Source: Hydractinia symbiolongicarpus (Eukaryota; Cnidaria; Hydrozoa; Anthoathecata; Hydractiniidae). From it: DNA of 64,000 nt. Position 1 is the first letter of the stretch. The number at the start of each line of letters is the position of its first letter. The notes beneath the pieces are model-generated. The model made no database searches, was not told the DNA's origin, and saw nothing but the letters and a program-made list of their open reading frames with translations. Positions 1 through 11,218 of this stretch are shown here, in pieces. The DNA is taken from the NCBI RefSeq assembly GCF_029227915.1, contig NC_079879.1, forward strand, positions 19,355,001 through 19,419,000. Reading direction: 5' to 3'. A program made the translations under genes and the position numbers.

Positions 1-1550
1 TGATAAAAGTCTGGAAAAAGTAGGGGTTTTTTGTGTGTTAAAGTCTACAAATAGAAATGCACGAGATTTTTTCTAGAAGAGCTCTGCATTTTTACTCAGT
101 CTAGCTATGAAACGTGAAAGCAAGGACAATGGTTTCTTACTAACATTTTTTGGCTAGTTGTCATGGTAACCCGTTTCTTCGAAAATTGGGCCTTTTGGAC
201 AACATTCAACGTTTGCTCTTGCCAAAAAGGAGAAGAAAGAGTGCTGTTTTTACAGTTTTGATGTGCGTTCTTGTATTTTTTTTAGACCTGTGCACAAAAT
301 AATAAAATATTATTTTTTTTAAAGTGTCCTTGTCTTTCACAAAATCTTGCGTTAGTCGCGGGAAGGACTAAAATGCAGGGATTCAATTCATATTGAGGAG
401 AATACTATTTTTCATTGAATTCTCAATTAAATTTTGTATCCTGAAAAAAATAGAAAAATATTTTCAAAATCTAAAATTTTCCAACGGGGTTTACTTTGTA
501 ATGAATTTTGATCATCTTCGTTTTCTTTTATCGGAAGATTGTTCAATTACAATAATAGTTTATCACACACTTAGGGTTTAACAAAGGAAATACAAAACCC
601 AAGCTTGCTATTACGAAAAGTACAAAAGCTTTTTCTTTCTGCATTATCGGCACATACGCACACGCGCATCGTGGGCTACGCTAGCGAAGTAGACTTTCTT
701 CGCGTTAATTTTCTGTGCTTCAGGGCACAAACCACACTTAAACAAAAACAATCAATTTGAATACCGCCGTCGGCCATTAAATATATCAGCTTAAGTTTAG
801 GTGACAGGCCATCAAAATATTATGCAATATCAAACGCTTTTAACGGTGCGTTTCGAGCAGACATGTAGTGTAACAACCATGTTATACCAATGATGAACAA
901 TTTTTAATCGAAAATATAACAGCATCCGTTTCGCAAAGAACAATATCTTATTTTTCACAGCTTTTGTAACGTCTCCACCTCCATTAGTTACAACAGCCGT
1001 TAAAAAATGATCTTTTATTATCGGGGAATTTAGATTGCGTATTAGCGACTGCGACACAGGCCGTTTAACGGTTTACTAATCACCACGATAGTGCAGGATT
1101 CATTCTATAGACATACACGGTTTTTACTCAAAGAAGAGGTAGTCGCTAACATGCAACCTTTTAATTTTATATACCACATATAGTAAAGTAAATCTGGTGG
1201 CGATTCCGTGTACGGTTCTTGACTATCGATCATTTTTCTTCAGGCAGTAGTGGAACTCTGGGTCTAAGTTTGGAATGTTGTTACTTATCTCTTAAGACTT
1301 GGGCAGCAGCAGGACAACCAAGAATTTTATGTTTTTATTCTCAACATTCCACTGACAGTTACGACACCCCATCTTTCTGCCAATATGTACGCTCATTTTT
1401 GCAATAATGAAGTCACTCTAGATAGTTTTCTTGTTGTTTTTCAGTGGTATCTTTTTCCGTAGGATGTGTCAAGAGGAAATGTAGCGTTTTATTTAAAAAT
1501 TCCTAAAAACACTTACCTATAAAACGAAAAAACAAGAAAACTATGTTCCG
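1..1550. other. Non-coding stretch, nothing recognised
   Basis: AT-rich DNA with only short chance open frames lacking domain-like composition or convincing splice sites. I see no gene, RNA gene or clear transposon end here. Confidence 0.5.
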
Positions 1551-1576
1551 CGCCGTGTCTTAAAACGAGTAATAAA

Positions 1577-2337
1577 TAGTTCCCGAAATTGAAAATTCAA
1601 AAGTTTGATTATCGCGATTTTGGACTTAAAAATACATAGTTTAATTTTGCTGCTTATCAACAGTTGACAACCCGGGCGTGCAATATTTATCACATCATCT
1701 TAAGCTGAAACAATTTCTTTGACAGTGTTATGGGAACGCGCATTCCAAAAACATCATGTTCCCGAAATTGAAAATACGGATTTTGTCTCGTTTTAGAGGT
1801 AAACGAGACACGCTTGACATGTATTACATATATAACACTAGCGAGGATGTCCAGGTAACCATTTTTGCTCATTGATGTCTCAACATCGTGTTGCAAAAGA
1901 AGATAAAGCTATAGATCGTGCTGTCACGAAAACGGTTTTCGGTGCTGTTTAAAAGAGCAACGAAGACTTGTCTTGTTATACTTGCAGAGGACATTCTGCT
2001 CTCCAAAAAAACTGTATTTTGTAGATAGATAAGTGATGTTGTTGATGAAATTAGGTGAATTAAATGCGTTTTAGTCAACATATCAAGGGCTTGCTCTCAG
2101 GGTCTATACCAGCGTTTGACGGGGGTTTGGTAGGCGAAATAAATACTGATGTTCCCGAAATTGTAAACAGTCCACGGATACCACAAAGACATAAAATCAT
2201 TTTAAATATTAATTCACACAGAACAACAATTACGTTCTAATTCAAAATAACCCAACCAACCCGAGTTTTAATTGCCCAAGCTGTATTTACAGATAAAAAT
2301 AGTTGTTCCCTTGATTTTAATTTCGGGAACGTAGTGT
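1577..2337. repeat. Cluster of four GTTCCCGAAATT motifs
   Basis: The motif GTTCCCGAAATT occurs near 1579, 1757 and 2152 on the plus strand and near 2326-2337 on the minus strand. The last two are inverted relative to each other and enclose about 185 bp, so they could be the ends of a small MITE-like element or a snapback repeat. I did not find this 12-mer elsewhere in the window by eye. No function is assigned. Confidence 0.5.
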
Positions 2338-2354
2338 CCAATTCATGAATCTGC

Positions 2355-2357
2355 AAA

Positions 2358-2404
<47 letters not shown>

Positions 2405-2406
2405 AT
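2355..2406. repeat. (AAAT)n microsatellite
   Basis: About 13 tandem AAAT units lie just 3' of the stop codon of the minus-strand cysteine-rich exon. They sit where the 3' UTR or cleavage site of that transcript would be expected. Confidence 0.95.
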
Positions 2407-2420
2407 TTTTAAAATTTTTC

Positions 2421-2426
2421 TTTATT
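2421..2426 (-). terminator. AATAAA overlapping the stop codon
   Basis: On the minus strand the last codons read AAA TAA A, so a canonical AATAAA polyadenylation hexamer overlaps the stop codon of cysteine-rich copy 1. Cleavage 10-30 nt downstream would fall inside the AAAT microsatellite. Whether it is used is inference. Confidence 0.4.
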
Positions 2427-2934
2427 TAAACGTAATGACTTTTCGAGCTTTCGCCTGGGCTCCCTTGCAAGACTTTTTAACACATCTTAACTCACAGCCA
2501 GTACGGACAACACTATTTTTTAAAGCAAAACTTTTTGTCCCATTGTTCTTCTGCGTTAAATTAGGAATAAGCCTGCGTCCAGTTAACTGAGTACATTTAA
2601 AACCACGAGGTATCATCGCTTTGTTTTTACTCGGCTCGCAGACATATTCTAAAAAGACTTCTATTCCTTTAATTGCATACATTTTATTACATTTGCATGG
2701 GGCTTGTGGGTCGTTGCAGTACAAATCACTCGTTAAATTACTTATAGGTGATTTAGGAGTATATTGAAATATGATTTTTTCTTTTTTGTTTATCATTTTC
2801 TTTAATTCCAGCGATAATGTCTGGCGCAAGATCGATGCGTGATCAACGTTGCGTGGATTTATATTTGCTGTTGGTCTGCCTAAAACCACGTGTGTCATGA
2901 AAATAACAGTTAGCGTTGCCAAAACGCAAGTATT
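2422..2934 (-). CDS. Secreted cysteine-rich protein, main exon (family copy 1)
   Basis: This is the last exon, 170 codons, of a small secreted protein family I do not recognise. An acceptor (TTTTAG) lies immediately upstream at 2935-2940, so an earlier exon should supply the start; the first in-exon ATG is too far inside the signal peptide. Residues 4-19 form a hydrophobic signal segment ending VVLG. Next comes a charged prosegment with basic clusters (about 45-53, NKKEK), then a domain with eight cysteines at 73, 80, 82, 99, 114, 147, 151 and 156 (C-x6-C-x-C-x16-C-x14-C-x32-C-x3-C-x4-C). Three N-glycosylation sequons are visible (66, 125, 131). It differs from its paralogues by a basic C-terminal tail of about 14 residues after the last cysteine. 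The signal, prosegment and even-cysteine layout would fit a secreted ligand, defence peptide or venom-type protein. I assign none of these. Confidence 0.8.
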   Translation of the reverse strand, partial: NTCVLATLTVIFMTHVVLGRPTANINPRNVDHASILRQTLSLELKKMINKKEKIIFQYTPKSPISNLTSDLYCNDPQAPCKCNKMYAIKGIEVFLEYVCEPSKNKAMIPRGFKCTQLTGRRLIPNLTQKNNGTKSFALKNSVVRTGCELRCVKKSCKGAQAKARKVITFK

Positions 2935-3650
2935 CTAAAAGAAAATTAGATTAACCGTCAAAAAAATATTTTGATAAATTTCGAAAATGAAACCGATGTA
3001 GATAAAAACAGCTATTTAACTACTCTCGCTTGGAAACAAAATTGGGAAATTTCCGCAAAGCTGGCTCGATATCACGTTAACGGTTCTTGATTGGCTCCAA
3101 ACAATTGAAGCTTTTAGTTAACAAGTTTTTTTTTATCTGTAAACGGGTCATTGAGGACTTTACCGAACATTTTAAAATCGCTTATCTTTGCCACATTTTT
3201 TCTGCCTGAGTGGATTTTTCCACTGTCTTTACAACTAGTTTTCATATAAATAAGCAAATTCTGCGCGTCTCTGTGTCACAAGAAAAATGGATGTCTTCAA
3301 TTTACCTGAAAAAAGCTGTGTGTCACACTTTTTAACCGATCATTTTAGTCTGTTTTTTTCCTTGTAAAAAGGTTCTTTACATTTTTTGTTTGACTTAAAA
3401 CAGCCATATGGTAAAATAAATTCAATTCAATAGATGACAATCCTTTGTACTAGCGACTCGCATGCATCAAATATATGATAAAAAATTTACGAGCTATTGA
3501 CCTTTGACATTGTTAGTTTGTTATTCACACCGTTTGACTGAAATTAACAAATCAATAAAAATTAAAAAAAGAAAAGAAAAAGCATTACTCTTGACTTAAT
3601 ACTTGGGATTTTTGACTAATAATGATCAAAGATAAACATTAATTGCTAAA
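2935..3650. other. Presumed 5' intron/flank of cysteine-rich copy 1
   Basis: This should contain the missing first exon of copy 1, but I could not identify an ATG-bearing exon with a matching phase-0 donor. A GTGGATTTTTCCAC hairpin with a following TCTGTGTC-type tract at about 3205-3280 resembles the repeat at 45.3 kb. The rest is AT-rich. Confidence 0.4.
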
Positions 3651-3659
3651 GATATTTAG

Positions 3660-4160
3660 TTTTCTAATACTTTAGCGCGTAAAAGTAGATATTTGATAAT
3701 TACAGGTTATTCTATTATACAGCAGGTACTTCAGAGAATATAGACCATCATATAGATCATACATTCACAAGTGGTGACACTGATTATTTTTATTTAAATT
3801 GTATAATTTGACCGGAATAATTAAAATATCATTTGTTTCTAAAATACTACAAAATCCATATATACCTACCATTGTTTTCTCTTTGCATAAACTCTGATGC
3901 ATATGGCAAAAAGATCGTATCAAAGTACAGTAAATGATGTTACTCTGATAATTCATGCATGAAAAACTATATTTACGCACGAATGAGCAAAAATGATGTT
4001 TCTGATGATTTATTGTTATTTTACGCAAGAATACACAGAAATGATTTATCAAAACACAGCGATGGTATGATTATTTCCGTTTTGAACTAAGGTAAAGGAC
4101 GTAACAAAGTAACCTATGACCCTGTTGTACATTTTAATACATGAACTACACGTTTGTTTC
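3660..4160. repeat. Diverged duplicated non-coding block, copy A
   Basis: Ordered similarity to 4850-5300 is clear: a CAGCAGGTA/AAGCAGGTAG stretch, then AGACCATC, then GTGACA(C)TGATT, then CATATGGCAAAAA.ATCGTATC. Part of it also matches 8480-8940. No coding potential was seen, so it may be duplicated flanking or intronic DNA of the cysteine-rich family. Confidence 0.6.
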
Positions 4161-4849
4161 TCCTTTATATATTAACTAATGCTTTCAATTCCACCAATAA
4201 ACACAAAATAATATATAAGACCAAACCACGAATTGCAATCTACCAACGAGTACAAAGCTAACAAGATTCCATTCTTAATTAGTTTTATACTTGTTTAAGT
4301 GAGTGAAATTATTCGGGTTTAAACATTCGAAAAAACTATTATCCGACAATAATCACGCGAGCAAAAAATAATAGAATTACCCAATCAAAAAACACGGTTA
4401 GTATTTTCACTCAGAAATTCGTTTGCGTAATTTTGCCTAACTATTCCAATTTTCTGGTGACAAGAGAGATTATGCTAGGTCTCCTGATTAAGCAGAAATA
4501 TTGATTGTTTAAAAAATAAAAAAATATATACATAACCGGAGTCCAGTCACAAAAAGTTCTACGAGTTATTTTGATTTGGTGGTAATTTTTTACGTCTTAT
4601 TTTACCGCAAAAGCTTAGCCAAACGAAAACAAAATTGACAATTGTTTATAAAAATATTCTCTGGTAAGTTGAACCATTTTTAAAGGAATGTGTATATTGA
4701 CTATGTAACAACCTTTAGAAAACAAGTTTCACAAAACATGGATTACTGGCTGTTTTATACTTTTGATTGAATTTAACATTTGCAATATGTTTTGTGAATT
4801 TTGCTTCATGTTCTGGTTTAACAAAGAAAGTTAATGGTTAAAGATATTA

Positions 4850-5300
4850 ACTTTTGATACTCTAGTGTCCAAAAGTGAATATTTGCTCATACAGCAAGTT
4901 ATGTATTATTTGTAAAGCAGGTAGCTATATCAAAGAATACAGACCATCTCATTGCTCATACAGTTACAAAAGGTGACATTGATTTCCTATTAAAATTTGT
5001 AACTACCATGACAAATTACTACATCGCCCGAAATAATCCATGTATACCTACCATATTTGTTTCTTTGCAGCATAAACTTTTCTTGCATATGGCATATGGC
5101 AAAAATCGTATCAAGCACAATGAGTAATGTTATTCCGACAATTTACGCTTGAAAATTTATTATTTTGCACACGAATAAGCAAGAAGAAATAATTAATACA
5201 CGATGCTGCAAGTGATATGACTATTCAGCTTTGACCTAACTAAGACAAAGGCTTTAGTAAAGTAAACTATTGCACTATTAACTGACATTCTTTATCACAT
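4850..5300. repeat. Diverged duplicated non-coding block, copy B
   Basis: Same-orientation counterpart of 3660-4160 with many substitutions and small indels. Landmarks in order are AAAGCAGGTAGCTAT, AGACCATCTCATTG, GGTGACATTGATT and GGCAAAAATCGTATCA. Confidence 0.6.
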
Positions 5301-5463
5301 GTAACCCATCTATGTTTCTTCTTTATAAATCAAGAAAAACGACGTCAATTTGGAGAGTAATTTTGCTTATTCAAAATCTTTTTACATATGAGTTATACTT
5401 TGGCTAGAATGTGATAGATATTACTGTGGCACTTTTAACTTTCGACTTCCCTTTTTTTACTTA

Positions 5464-6152
5464 GGGGCTGTTCATATGAGTCGAGCTGGCCCGGTTAACC
5501 ACCGGGCTGATATTTTTCTACGTTCATGTGAGGCGAGCTGGCCCTGTTAGCGGGCTGAAGAAAGTCACGAATGTTTTTTTATATATTTTACATCGCGTTC
5601 TAAAGTAAATTTAAATTACAGGGATTCTTCAAAAAAAATGTAACCCATGAAAAAGCTACAAATAATGCTTAATTTGTTAAAACAACGATAAATACACAAC
5701 AATAAAATTTGATGATACTGTTATTCTTCTGAAGTGTTTTTATACATTTATTGTTCCCATGCATATAATATAAATATTGTTTTCACCAATAGTTGCCAAA
5801 ATATTGCTCTCATGCATATATTATAATATTAATTTAACCAATAGTTATATAAACTGACAAAAAAGAGTTAAATCTTCAATATTTTTGGCATTTTCGAACA
5901 AAAAAAATATGCTTTTTACAAAATAAAATAATCTTGATCATGGAATAAAATTAATCAGCCCGGCTGGCCGGGCTGGCCCGTTTATATAGAAAATGTTCAT
6001 CTCACTTAGCCGAGATCTCGGCAAGGTGGGCTGGCTCGGTTCTCATTTGAACACATTTTTATTTTTGTATTTGTTTCTTAATAATAGCGAGATCCCGTCC
6101 AACAGAGCCAACCCGGTCAACTGAGTCAGCCCGCTTCCATATGAACAGCCCC
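5464..6152. mobile_element. Harbinger-like MITE with TTA target duplication
   Basis: A 689-bp element bounded by a perfect 15-bp terminal inverted repeat, GGGGCTGTTCATATG at 5464-5478 and its complement at 6138-6152. It is flanked by the direct repeat TTA (5461-5463 and 6153-6155). The subterminal regions carry several inverted GC-rich blocks of the AGCTGGCC/GGGCTGG type, while the centre is AT-rich. There is no transposase, so it is non-autonomous. A 3-bp TTA target site is typical of the PIF/Harbinger superfamily; that assignment is inference from ends and target site only. Confidence 0.85.
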
Positions 6153-6155
6153 TTA

Positions 6156-7150
6156 AAGTAAAAAAGTTGACAATAATAAAATCTAAGTATAAACGCGCTT
6201 ACAAAATTAAAAATATTCCTTATCAAAAGTAGAATGAAATCCAATGTTAGCGCTTACTTTTAAGTAGAGGACAAAACGATTGCATGTTATTTTCTTACAC
6301 AGTAATAATGTGTATATCAGCAAATATTGTTGATTTATTTTATTCCTTGAGGTTTACATGTCAACTGGCAAATACTTTCGCCTGAATGTCCCGAATCTCA
6401 TGGTTTTTAAGCAACTAGGCCGATAACTCTAAAATTAGACGGGGAGTTTAAGCCTTGCCTTGAGTGACGACTGACGAAAATCAATAAGTTTGATTTCTTG
6501 TTAAAATCATGCGTAGATTTTAACTCTGTCATGCAACGTAGTAAGAAATTTCCGCGGAATAATCTCCAATATCGAAACCACGGTGTTCAAATTATAACCC
6601 GGAATTCTGAGATCGGGAAACAGCTTCCTTTCGCGAACCCGATCAACCGATGCTGCCCTAATCTGGTTTAGCTCAGGCAGTATTGACCTAGTAGTTTATA
6701 GCACATAAACCCTGTAAAGATCATTTCTAGGTATAACTATGATGCGTTCTTCCGTAAGAGTTTAACGGTGGGACTAGTAAATCATAACACACAAACCCGT
6801 CGGCTTGGTCTTCAAAATCAAAACTGTCATCTTGAACTTTTATTCAGCAGCCTTGAGCAGTTCGCCTCAGTTCGCCTTTTAATAATTTTTTCTTGCTATG
6901 TTATACAACAGATAAGCATCTGATGACGTCACAAAAAAGTGGTGACATAGGCAAATCCCTATTGCCACTGTTCTTTTTATTTTTTTTTGACACATGAAAA
7001 CTATGCAAGTTTGATTCGATTCGGTAAGACCTATCAAAATGTTTTTAAAAGTGCGTAAGTGGGGGAAGATAATGGATCCCCTAGTCATCAACCCTTGACC
7101 GAATAGGGTTAAATAAAAAAATATAAACTATTTGATTAAATTCATTATAT
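6156..7150. other. Intergenic stretch, no gene recognised
   Basis: Mostly AT-rich, with a GC-richer segment at about 6600-6700 containing a GGGTTCGCGAA-like string on the minus strand that vaguely recalls a tRNA B box. No full tRNA fold was found. A short phrase near 7095 (GACCGAATAGGGTTAAA) resembles one at about 53110. Confidence 0.4.
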
Positions 7151-7153
7151 AAT

Positions 7154-7608
7154 TTACTTGCAAGATTCTTTAACACATCTTAACCCACACCCAATATGGA
7201 CAACAGCAGTTTTTAAGACAAAACTTTTCTTCCGGTTTTTCTTCTGTTTTAAACGGGGAAGAAGCCTGTGTTCAATTAATTGAGTACATTTAAAACCATG
7301 CAGCATCTTCGCTTTATTTCGACTAGTATCGCATACATTGTGTAGACTATTGTGTAGACCTTTCTACATTTGCATAGTGCTTGTGGATCATTGCAGTACA
7401 AATCAGTAGGCTTGTTATTTGATTTAGTTGATTCAGGAGTATACTCAAAAATGACTTTTTCTTTATTGTTCATTACATTCTTTAATTCAAACGTCAATGT
7501 CTGGCGCAGCATCAATGCGTGATCTACTTTCAGTGGATTTCTTGTAGGTCTACCTAAAACCACGTGTGTCATAAAAAGAACAGCTAACATGGACAAGACG
7601 CAAATATT
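7154..7608 (-). pseudogene. Frameshifted cysteine-rich secreted protein (copy 2)
   Basis: The upstream acceptor (TTTTAG before 7608), signal peptide ending VVLG and prosegment match copies 1 and 3. The first frame runs through the C-x6-C-x-C part (written there as CNDPQALCKC) and then breaks in a short duplicated TCTACACAAT-type stretch at about 7340-7360. Homology resumes in another frame at the next cysteine (CDTSRNKA) and continues through GFKCTQL to the final three-cysteine block and a stop at 7154-7156. Within that block the family's GCELRC reads GCGLRC. A single net frameshift therefore separates two otherwise family-like halves. The lesion could be a recent mutation, an allele or a sequencing error; I treat it as a pseudogene. 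Confidence 0.8.
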
Positions 7609-8479
7609 CTAAAATAAAAGTAGAGTATGACATTAAGAAGTATTTTTGCAAAAATTTTCAAAATGCACTAGGACTTGTATTTTAATAATGTACCTACCAA
7701 CGCCTTTAACCATTCATTTTAAATAAGCAGATCAATTTTTTCATGTTCCTTATGGACGAATAACGCAATTAACTGCAGACACATGAACAATCCAGCAGTT
7801 TTTTGTATTTGTTTTAGAAAAAGTAAACACGGGCTAGCTTATTCTAGGTTGAATATGGAAAGGTTATTTATTATATTTTCTTTCTTGTTATAAGTACTAT
7901 GAAAATATATTTTTCTTTTTATAAACGCTTTATTTACAATTTTTGCAGTGTGCGTATTGCAGTAGCTATTAATTTGCAAAATTTCAATGAGTAACAGAGG
8001 TTACAATAGATAGTTAAAATAACTTTATTTCTTGTTTTTCATTTAATTGAAAGTTAACGCAGCAACTCTGTTGTCTGATGATGTATTTTTTTTCTTTATT
8101 TGTTTGTTTTTTATTGCCAGAGGATTAGATTTCAAGTTTTGAAAATGTTCAGCATTTGAAGTATTAGTAGAATGGTTTCACGCATGAGTAAAAATAGGGA
8201 ATTTCCAAACGACTTAAAAAGCAAAAGATATGACGCAAATTTCAGTGTGTAAACGTTTTCTCTCATCAGGCCTGAGCATGCCCCTGCTACAACGAATAGT
8301 TAAATATCGATTGTTTATGTTATTATTCGTCTAATTAGTTTTGTAATGCTGGATAATGTTGACAGTTACACAGTAATTGCGGACCTAAATTAAATTTGAT
8401 GACAAGATTTTTAGATGTCATGGCCAACATTTTTCTACGAGATGTATTTTTATCCTGTACACTAATAAGATTCATATGA
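7609..8479. other. 5' flank/intron of copy 2, no exon identified
   Basis: AT-rich sequence with homopolymer-rich tracts. The first exon expected from the acceptor at 7608 should be here or further upstream, but no candidate is convincing. Confidence 0.35.
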
Positions 8480-8940
8480 TTTTTTTTCCTAAAATATCAA
8501 TCTACAGTTGTTTTTTTAACAAATACCTACCACTATTAAGATCTTATAATTGCAAAAGATGACATTAGTTTCTTATTTGCATCTTCTTTGTATTTGCATC
8601 GTGAAAAGACGTTTATTCGCCAGATATTAATAATAATAAAAAAAAAACTTTATTGCACTACAAAGGCCATATATGCTTACCAATGCTTGTTCCATTGAAT
8701 TTCTTGAACTTCCATCTTCTGTATTGACAAAAAAAAGGTGTTAGCTACTGCGCAGTAAATGATCCGCATGAGTTATTTTGTCAATATGTGCATACATGAA
8801 ATTTTATTGTTTTACGCACAAATAAGCCGCAAAAAATCAATGCGCAATAAAGCCGCAAATGATCATCTTTGACCCTACTTATGGTAACGGTTTTAGTAAA
8901 CTAACCTTTTATTGTTGTAAAATGTAAAATGTTAACTGAA
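8480..8940. repeat. Diverged duplicated non-coding block, copy C
   Basis: Shares ordered words with 3660-4160 and 4850-5300, including ATTGCAAAAGATGACATTAGTTTCTTAT, TTTTACGCAC.AATAAGC and a TTTGACC...GGTAA.GG..TTAGTAAA.TAACC end. More degraded than the other two. Confidence 0.5.
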
Positions 8941-10040
8941 CCATAGAGCTGGTTGCATGTCTTATAAAAAATTGTGTGACCAGCTAGCAATGTCGAAATT
9001 ATAAACAGAGAAGCAACAGCTTGACATGATTTGCCTGAAAATTCTTTCTTTATTTTTACACGCTAGTAAAATAACAACAACAACGAATAACAAATGTCCA
9101 TATTTGAAAATAGCTTTTGTAGCTACTTTTGCACTCCTGACACCAGTTAAATTCACATTTAGTCCCAAGGTATCTTTACTTTTTTATCTACCACAGGGCT
9201 CCATATATGCCTCCCTTTTCAAATCCAAGACTAATATAATTTTTTAACCTATTCAATTCATTATAAACAATTAAATTCAATTCGTTAGTATATCATCAAA
9301 AAACTAGAGGCCCTTAGGCCTTGAGGTCAGCGCGACTGAGAACTTTAAAGGTGTGAGTGAGAATTGTTTATCCACGAAAGTAAAAAAGAAAATTTTCTTC
9401 CGCTTCAAGATAGTAAAATTTACCCACTTTCCTCTGTTCAAATATCGTCTCACTTCTTATGCATGGTTTCCACTGCAAGATAGCGTGAGGTCATTGGCAT
9501 ATTACTGGGCACGGAGAAAGGAAGTACTATTTCTCGAAAGTTCAAATAAATAGCAATCTGACTTTTCAATTTGAATATTCCCGTTTTCAGTTGCAATTGA
9601 ATTGGGCAGTTCGTCAAAGCAAGATATTTACTGGTGTAACCTAAAGGCTGACGTAAAGATCATTCCCTAGTGTCAAAAGACGATCGAGATCCCATTCAGT
9701 CCAGTAACGCACAGACACAATAGAAGGGTAACAGATGGCCCACAAAGCATTGCACACGCATTGGCTACCCGCTGATTCTCCAAATCTAGAGTGACCTTGA
9801 TGAAATGAGCCCATTACTATTTTATCTGGGTTGACAGGCCCGGGATTGGACTAAACGTCACTAGCCATTAGAAAAGCCAAAGTAATATTTACACAAAAAT
9901 TAAACAGAATGGAGCTGGCCTTAATAAGAGCGAGATAATTTCTTCAGAAACAGTAGTTCTGAACTGAGCTGAGTGGTTGAACCGAAAGTTCCAATAGCAA
10001 TGCGATATGCCTAGATCGTAGAAATACAACAAAGTAGAAC
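8941..10040. other. Non-coding stretch
   Basis: Open frames here are short and overlap on both strands without domain-like composition. The segment at about 9660-9870 is GC-richer and may be an old repeat, but I cannot name it. Confidence 0.4.
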
Positions 10041-10459
10041 AGTAAAATTATATAGCTAGCTATATATATATTTTATATATATTACTTTTTATTGTAAAAA
10101 AATCTATTCTATAAGTTATATATATGTAAAAGTATATTGTAAGATCAAGATAGTGTCCAAGTCTGACAAGAGATTAAATAGTAACAAAGCAAACGTGCGT
10201 AAACAAGTATCCAAGTAAACCGTTGTTCTTTCGCTTGACCTATAAGAAAAGAAGAAAAAAAATTACACAATATTTTGTAAACAAAGGGAAGAAACTTTTG
10301 CAAGAAGGAAAATTTGCGAAAATTAGGGACCATCAAACGCTCCATTTTCGATTTCACAATCCAAATTAATGCCCCATAAAGTAAATTATGAGGATAATGC
10401 TACTGAATATATCAAGACCATATTAAAGAGAAAAATTAGTCATATTGAAGAAGAACTAC

Positions 10460-10535
10460 TTTGTTCATCACTAACATACTGCGAAGCGGCTCCCAGTTCT
10501 GGGGACCGCGGATCGAATCCCGCTCACTGCTTTCA
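10460..10535 (+). mobile_element. tRNA-derived SINE fragment
   Basis: The phrase CCCAGTTCTGGGGACCGCGG followed by GATCGAATCCCGCTC contains a Pol III B-box-like GGATCGAATCCC (10510-10521). A near-identical block lies on the minus strand at about 32.95-33.02 kb. Two dispersed copies with a tRNA-like promoter box suggest a SINE head. No complete A box or tail is clear here. Confidence 0.5.
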
Positions 10536-10755
10536 CCAAGAACTTCATTATTTTGAATATGACAGACGAAAAGTCTGATGGCTGATAATGTATTTTTACC
10601 GATAAATTCTACGGTCCTGTACCAAAATTTTAAATCGGCTATGAAAAACTGTGTTTTTAAAATATTCACCATCTTTGAAAGTCTTTTTGTAAATTGGGAC
10701 AAAAACTCGAAATTGGCAAATAATATTTAAAACCTTCAAAATGGAATTATTTTCA
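10530..10755. repeat. Direct duplication, left copy (~220 bp)
   Basis: Begins TTTCACCAAGAACTTCATTA and ends near AATGGAATTATTTTC. It is repeated at 10832-11048 with a few substitutions and an 11-bp difference near 10685. The left copy starts directly after the SINE-like block. Confidence 0.9.
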
Positions 10756-10831
10756 TGATTATTTAGTGATGAACAAATTGTACTTCTTCAATATGACTTA
10801 CACGCATTATACATTGCATTAGGAGTGAAGC

Positions 10832-11048
10832 AGATTTTCACCAAGAACTTCATTATTTTGAATATGGCAGACGAAAAGTCAGATGGCTGATAATGTATTT
10901 TTACCGATAAATTCAACGATCCAGTACCAAAATTTTAAATCGGCTATGAAAAACTGTGTTTTTGAAATATCCACCATCTTTGAAAATTGGGACAAAAACT
11001 CGAAATTGGCACATAATATTTAAAATCTTAAAAATGGAATTATTTTCG
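10832..11048. repeat. Direct duplication, right copy (~217 bp)
   Basis: Counterpart of 10530-10755 in the same orientation, over 90% identical by eye. It is separated from the left copy by about 75 bp of unrelated sequence. Confidence 0.9.
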
Positions 11049-11183
11049 CCAAAGGCCAATTTTCAAATTTTTGACAGAAATGAATTTTTGCGGATCGGTC
11101 ACTTTTAGATTCTAAAGTTGCAAAATCCGCCAAAATTTATTCCTGCGGTAATTGCAGGAAACATGCCCAGTTATTTCAGCGTG

Positions 11184-11185
<2 letters not shown>

Positions 11186-11215
<30 letters not shown>
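11186..11215. repeat. (TA)n microsatellite
   Basis: About 14 TA units inside otherwise non-coding DNA. Confidence 0.95.

Positions 11216-11218
<3 letters not shown>

Noticed and set aside
6620-6690. tRNA-like GC-rich patch
   Set aside because: Only a B-box-like string is visible; I could not fold acceptor and anticodon arms.
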